A stretch of DNA of 7,692 bases from Burkholderiaceae bacterium (lineage in GTDB: Bacteria > Pseudomonadota > Gammaproteobacteria > Burkholderiales > Burkholderiaceae), in contig JAGOCV010000194.1 in assembly GCA_017998575.1 (NCBI GenBank), positions 1 to 7,692 of the forward strand. The letters are read 5' to 3'. The position numbers were made by a program, and so were the translations under genes. The notes under the pieces were generated by a model that was given only the letters and a program-made list of their open reading frames with translations, had not been told where the DNA came from and searched no databases. This document shows positions 4,788 through 7,692 of the stretch, in pieces. The stretch's first letter is position 1; the number at the start of each line of letters is the position of its first letter.

Positions 4788-5717
4788 CTATCGGCGCTCT
4801 TCGCGCACGTAGGGCTCGCCGAGCGCGCCCGGCTGCGCATCGGCCTGGCGATCGCGGCCCAGCGCCACCCAGACCATCACGGCCAGCGTCACGACATAGG
4901 GCGTCATCAACACGAAATACTGCGGCAACTGCACGCCAGCGGCGGCCAGTTGCGGGATCAGCGCCTCGATGCAGCCGAACAGCAGCGCGCCGGCCAGCGC
5001 CTTCCAGGGCGACCAGCGCGCGAAGATCACCAGGCCCACCGCGATCCAGCCGCGCCCGCCGGTCATGCCGGCGATCCAGAGCTTGGTGGACAACAGCGAG
5101 ATGTAGGCGCCTGCCAGGCCGACCAGCGACGCACCGCCCACGATGGCCGCGAAGCGCCAGCCCGACACGCTAATGCCCGCCGCGTCCGCGGCCTGCGGGT
5201 TCTCGCCCACGGCGCGCAGCTTGAGGCCGGGCGTGGTGCGCAGCAGGAACCACACCACGGCCAGGAAGATGAACGGCATCAGATACACCACCGGGTTCTG
5301 GCGGAACAGGCCGCCGATCACCGGCATCTGCGCCAGCGGCCCGAGCGCCACCGCGCCCATCGAGGTGACCGGCTGGTTGGTCCATCCGAGCAAGGTGCCC
5401 AGCAGGCTGGTGAGCCCCTGGCAGAAGAACACCAGCGCCAGCCCCGCGATCACCTGGTTGATGCGCAGCCACACCACCATGACCGCGAACAGCACCGACA
5501 CCGCGCTGGCGGCCAGCATGGCCGCCAGCAGCGAGATCCCGGTGGCACCCAGTGCCAGTTGCGTGCCGATGGCCGTCAGCGCACCCACCAGCATCAGCCC
5601 CTCCGCGCCCAGTGACAGCACGCCCGCGCGCTCGGCAATGATGAGCCCCAGCGCCGCCAGTGCATACGGCACGGCGAAATCGGGAATGCTCGCGATCCAG
5701 TGTCCGATCAGGTCCAT
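4788..5717 (-). CDS. ABC transporter permease, nucleoside-type (NupQ/YufQ-like)
   Basis: This 309-residue inner-membrane permease of the BPD_transp_2 family is the shorter of the two channel subunits of a BMP-dependent nucleoside importer. The N-terminal signature AERAGVLSLGAEGLMLVGAL (residues 28-47) is the hallmark of this group. Several hydrophobic helices follow, with the cytoplasmic coupling loop near GLKLRAVGENPQAADAAGIS in the middle and GGRGWIAVGLVIFARWSP later. The start ATG has GAGGAG 6 nt upstream, and part of that motif overlaps the TGA stop of the preceding permease, a tight operon junction with 10 bp between genes. Homologues include B. subtilis NupQ. Relatives transport nucleosides or purine-like bases, so exact specificity is not readable here. 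The C-terminus is polar (EPYVREERR). Confidence 0.92.
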   Translation of the reverse strand: MDLIGHWIASIPDFAVPYALAALGLIIAERAGVLSLGAEGLMLVGALTAIGTQLALGATGISLLAAMLAASAVSVLFAVMVVWLRINQVIAGLALVFFCQGLTSLLGTLLGWTNQPVTSMGAVALGPLAQMPVIGGLFRQNPVVYLMPFIFLAVVWFLLRTTPGLKLRAVGENPQAADAAGISVSGWRFAAIVGGASLVGLAGAYISLLSTKLWIAGMTGGRGWIAVGLVIFARWSPWKALAGALLFGCIEALIPQLAAAGVQLPQYFVLMTPYVVTLAVMVWVALGRDRQADAQPGALGEPYVREERR

Positions 5718-5727
5718 GGCGAGCTCC

Positions 5728-6825
5728 TCAGGCGCTTCGGCGAAGGCGGTGGCGGATGAAGAAATCCGACGAGGCCACGGCGATCACGATGATGGCCTGG
5801 ATCAGTTGCGTCATCGCGAACGGCACCTGATAGAACACCTGCAGGCTGCGGCCCGCCACGAACAGCAGCGCCACCAGCAGCGCCACCACGGTCGCTGCCA
5901 CCGGGTGGTTGCGCGCGAGGAAGGCGATGAGGATCCCCGAGAAGCCGTAGCCCTGGTAGAAGGCCTGTGTGAGCCGTCCCTCCTGCCCGGCGGCCACCAG
6001 GAAGCCGCCTACACCCGCCATCGCGCCCGATACCAGCACCGCGCCCAGGATCATGGCCTGCACCGGCACACCCTGCGTGCCGGCCACGCGCGGGTTGGCG
6101 TCGACGAAGCGCAGGTACAGGCCCGCGCGGCTGGCGCGCACGAACCACCAGGCGGCCAGCATCGCCACCAGTGCCAGCGTCACGGCCGCGCCCGAGGGGC
6201 CGAGGAATTCAGGCAGCCGCTCGAAACTGCGGAACTGTGGCGAGTACGGGAACGAATCCTTCGGGTCTTTCCACGCGCCATAGACCAGATGCAGCAGGAC
6301 GTTGGCCGCCACGTAGTTCAGCATCAGGCTGGAGATGATCTCGTTGACGCCCAGCTTGAGCTTGAGCAGCGCCGGCCCCAGCGCCCACAGCAGCCCGCCC
6401 AGCGCGGCGGCGCAGAACATCAGCACCAGGCGCGAGCCCTCGGGCCCGATGCCGAAGATCGACACGGCGGTGGCGCCGATGCCGCCCCAGATCATCTGGC
6501 CCTCGAGCCCGAGGTTCCAGAAGCGCGCGCGGAACGCGATGCACGCCGCCAGGCCCACCAGGATCATCGGCGCGGCCTGGAACAGCACGGCCTGCAGGCT
6601 CTGCGCGTCGAACAGCGTGGCGACCACGAACTCGTTGAACAGCTCTCCGGCCGGCACGCCCGCCGCCACCAGGATCGCGCCCGACACCAGCAGCCCGGCC
6701 GCCACGGCCAGCGCCAGCACCACCGCCTGCCAGTGCCATGCCATCTGCTGGCGGATCTCCAGCGTGTAGCGGCGCGAGAGCAGCGGCACGTGAGCGGGTT
6801 GGAGCGTGGGGGAAGAGATGGACAT
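5728..6825 (-). CDS. ABC transporter permease, nucleoside-type (NupP/YufP-like)
   Basis: This 365-residue inner-membrane protein is the longer channel subunit of the same importer. The first membrane helix is at about residues 33-57, and the signature FRARFWNLGLEGQMIWGGIG (97-116) is the NupP/BmpF counterpart of the NLG-EG motif. Further helices include AALGGLLWALGPALLKLKLG with the following NEIISSLMLNYVA, and VAGTQGVPVQAM is the likely coupling loop. I chose ATG 6825 (MSISSPTLQP), which matches the usual cytoplasmic tail of this family. The frame opens upstream to 6954, but that part translates the palindromic repeat and is Pro/Arg-rich. There is no good Shine-Dalgarno before the chosen ATG, so a start at Met28 is possible. 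The gene follows the ATPase after a 144-bp gap and precedes the second permease by 10 bp. Confidence 0.9.
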   Translation of the reverse strand: MSISSPTLQPAHVPLLSRRYTLEIRQQMAWHWQAVVLALAVAAGLLVSGAILVAAGVPAGELFNEFVVATLFDAQSLQAVLFQAAPMILVGLAACIAFRARFWNLGLEGQMIWGGIGATAVSIFGIGPEGSRLVLMFCAAALGGLLWALGPALLKLKLGVNEIISSLMLNYVAANVLLHLVYGAWKDPKDSFPYSPQFRSFERLPEFLGPSGAAVTLALVAMLAAWWFVRASRAGLYLRFVDANPRVAGTQGVPVQAMILGAVLVSGAMAGVGGFLVAAGQEGRLTQAFYQGYGFSGILIAFLARNHPVAATVVALLVALLFVAGRSLQVFYQVPFAMTQLIQAIIVIAVASSDFFIRHRLRRSA

Positions 6826-6863
6826 GGAAGTGCGGGGCGAAATCACGCTTCGGGTGGTGTCGT

Positions 6864-6931
6864 GGTGCCGGTTCGCTGGCACCCATGGAACCGGCTTCGC
6901 CGGGCCATCGGGCGCGCCCCCCCGAGGGGGG
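6864..6931. repeat. Palindrome-rich intergenic element inside the ABC operon
   Basis: Several inverted repeats are packed here: GGTGCC/GGCACC (6864-6869, 6878-6883), CCGGTTC/GAACCGG (6868-6874, 6888-6894), CCGGC/GCCGG (6891-6895, 6899-6903), and a C7 run followed by GA and G6 (6917-6931). They overlap, so not all can form at once. A conserved-looking tail, GGCTACACGAAGTGAGCAAG, follows at 6936-6955. From memory, similar C-run/G-run elements are scattered between genes in Comamonadaceae, so I read it as a dispersed REP-like repeat. It may lower expression of downstream genes or protect mRNA ends. Confidence 0.6.
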
Positions 6932-6969
6932 ATTCGGCTACACGAAGTGAGCAAGAAACGGGGGGGAGC

Positions 6970-7692
6970 TCAGTCATGTCCGACCATGGCCTCGCCAATC
7001 GCCTGGCGATCGGCGGGCTGTCCGAATTCGGCCACCAGACGGCCGCGGTTCATCACGCCGATGCGGTCGGCCAGCTGCAGGACTTCGTCGAGGTCTTCGC
7101 TGATCAGCAGCACCGCCGCGCCCGCGTCGCGCGCGGCAAGCAGGCGGGCATGCACTTCGGCGCTGGCGCGCACGTCCAGGCCGCGACTGGGGCTGTGCAC
7201 CACCACCAGGCGCGGGGACTTGCTGAACTCGCGCGCGATCACCAGCTTCTGCGCATTGCCGCCCGAGAGCAGCGCGGCCTTCTGCGCGGGCGAGCGCACG
7301 CCCTGCACGTCGAAGGCGGCCACGGCCTCTCGCGCATCGGAGGCCATGTGGCGGCGCGCCAGCCAGGCCAGCGGCCCATAGCGGCCGGTGTGCACCTGGC
7401 CGATGCCGAAGTTCTCGGCGATCGACAAGCTGCCGGCCAGCGCGAACGTGTAGCGGTCGGCCGGAATCGCGGCCACCTGCAGCGCACGCCGCCGCGCGGG
7501 CGAGAGGCGCTGCACCTCGCCCGTGCCGGCCAGTTCGATGGAGCCGCTGCCGCTCCTGGGGTTGTCACCGGGCAGGCCGAGGATTGCGGCCGCCAGTTCG
7601 CCCTGGCCGTTGCCGCCCACGCCGGCGATGCCGTAGATCTCGCCCGAGTGCACGGTGAGCCCGATGCCCTCCAGCACGGCACGGCCATCGGC
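6970..7692 (-). CDS. ABC transporter ATPase, C-terminal half (partial, runs off the right edge)
   Basis: The final 240 residues are visible of what is normally a ~500-residue protein with two fused nucleotide-binding domains, as in RbsA and NupO/YufO. The frame is open to the window edge (ADGRAVLEGIGLTVHSGE), so the start lies outside and the GTG at 7677 is not the true start. This is the second domain. Its Walker A is degenerate (GVGGNGQGEL, no Lys-Ser/Thr), which is normal for domain 2 in this family. The signature LSGGNAQKLVIAREFSKSP is intact, the Walker B region reads LVVVHSPSRGLDV, and the H-loop position lies in the segment after LLISEDLDEVLQLADRI. It should energise the two permeases downstream at the cytoplasmic face. 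A BMP-family binding lipoprotein is expected nearby but is not in the window. Confidence 0.93.
   Translation of the reverse strand, partial: ADGRAVLEGIGLTVHSGEIYGIAGVGGNGQGELAAAILGLPGDNPRSGSGSIELAGTGEVQRLSPARRRALQVAAIPADRYTFALAGSLSIAENFGIGQVHTGRYGPLAWLARRHMASDAREAVAAFDVQGVRSPAQKAALLSGGNAQKLVIAREFSKSPRLVVVHSPSRGLDVRASAEVHARLLAARDAGAAVLLISEDLDEVLQLADRIGVMNRGRLVAEFGQPADRQAIGEAMVGHD

Noticed and set aside
4148..5173. Plus-strand open frame of 341 codons across the hydrolase and permease
   Set aside because: Antisense to two confidently identified genes; the translation is low-complexity Arg/Ala/His with no motif.
6849..6876. Second PIP-box-like pair on the plus strand (TTCGG and TTCGC)
   Set aside because: The spacer is 18 bp, not 15 or 16, it points away from the ABC permease genes, and it lies inside the palindromic repeat element.
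6826..6954. 43-residue N-terminal extension of the first permease
   Set aside because: It translates the palindromic intergenic element and adds a Pro/Arg-rich segment unlike the family's N-terminus.

Overview
The window looks like a chromosomal segment of a GC-rich betaproteobacterium of the order Burkholderiales, most likely family Comamonadaceae. The grounds are the divergent M23-peptidase/tyrS pair, the protein sequences, the codon use and a C-run/G-run palindromic intergenic repeat of a kind I associate with Acidovorax, Variovorax and relatives. A well-formed HrpX-type PIP-box promoter narrows the guess towards a plant-associated, hrp-bearing lineage such as Acidovorax/Paracidovorax or Xylophilus. 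That genus-level step is inference.

Layout: (1) 1-907, minus strand, the N-terminal two thirds of an envelope M23-family peptidase, cut by the window edge. (2) 908-1081, a divergent intergenic region with overlapping promoter candidates and a 10-bp inverted repeat. (3) 1082-2314, plus strand, tyrS. (4) 2328-2747, minus strand, an unrecognised, cysteine-free 139-residue protein of clearly lower GC. It is convergent with tyrS, and a palindrome covers both stop codons. (5) 2748-2858, its promoter region, with three TTCGB half-sites at exact 20-bp steps and a YANNNT -10 element 32 bp after the last one. (6) 2851-3989, minus strand, a two-gene unit encoding a periplasmic FecR-domain protein and an OmpA-family peptidoglycan-binding lipoprotein, coupled by a TGATG overlap. 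(7) 4076-7692, minus strand, an operon encoding the C-terminal half of a two-domain sugar/nucleoside-type ABC ATPase, two inner-membrane permeases of the BMP-dependent nucleoside importer family, and an isochorismatase-like cysteine hydrolase. A palindromic intergenic element sits between the ATPase and the first permease.

How the genes fit together: the ABC genes form the inner-membrane part of a purine/nucleoside (or similar) importer. Its periplasmic binding protein is not in the window, and the hydrolase probably acts on an imported amide-like compound or breakdown product. FecR and OmpA are both exported and may share an envelope role. tyrS is housekeeping. The most interesting locus is 2328-2858: a compositionally foreign small gene behind what reads as a complete HrpX-dependent promoter, with an N-terminus that meets the usual rules for a type III secretion signal. 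It is a candidate undescribed type III-secreted protein lying outside any visible hrp cluster.
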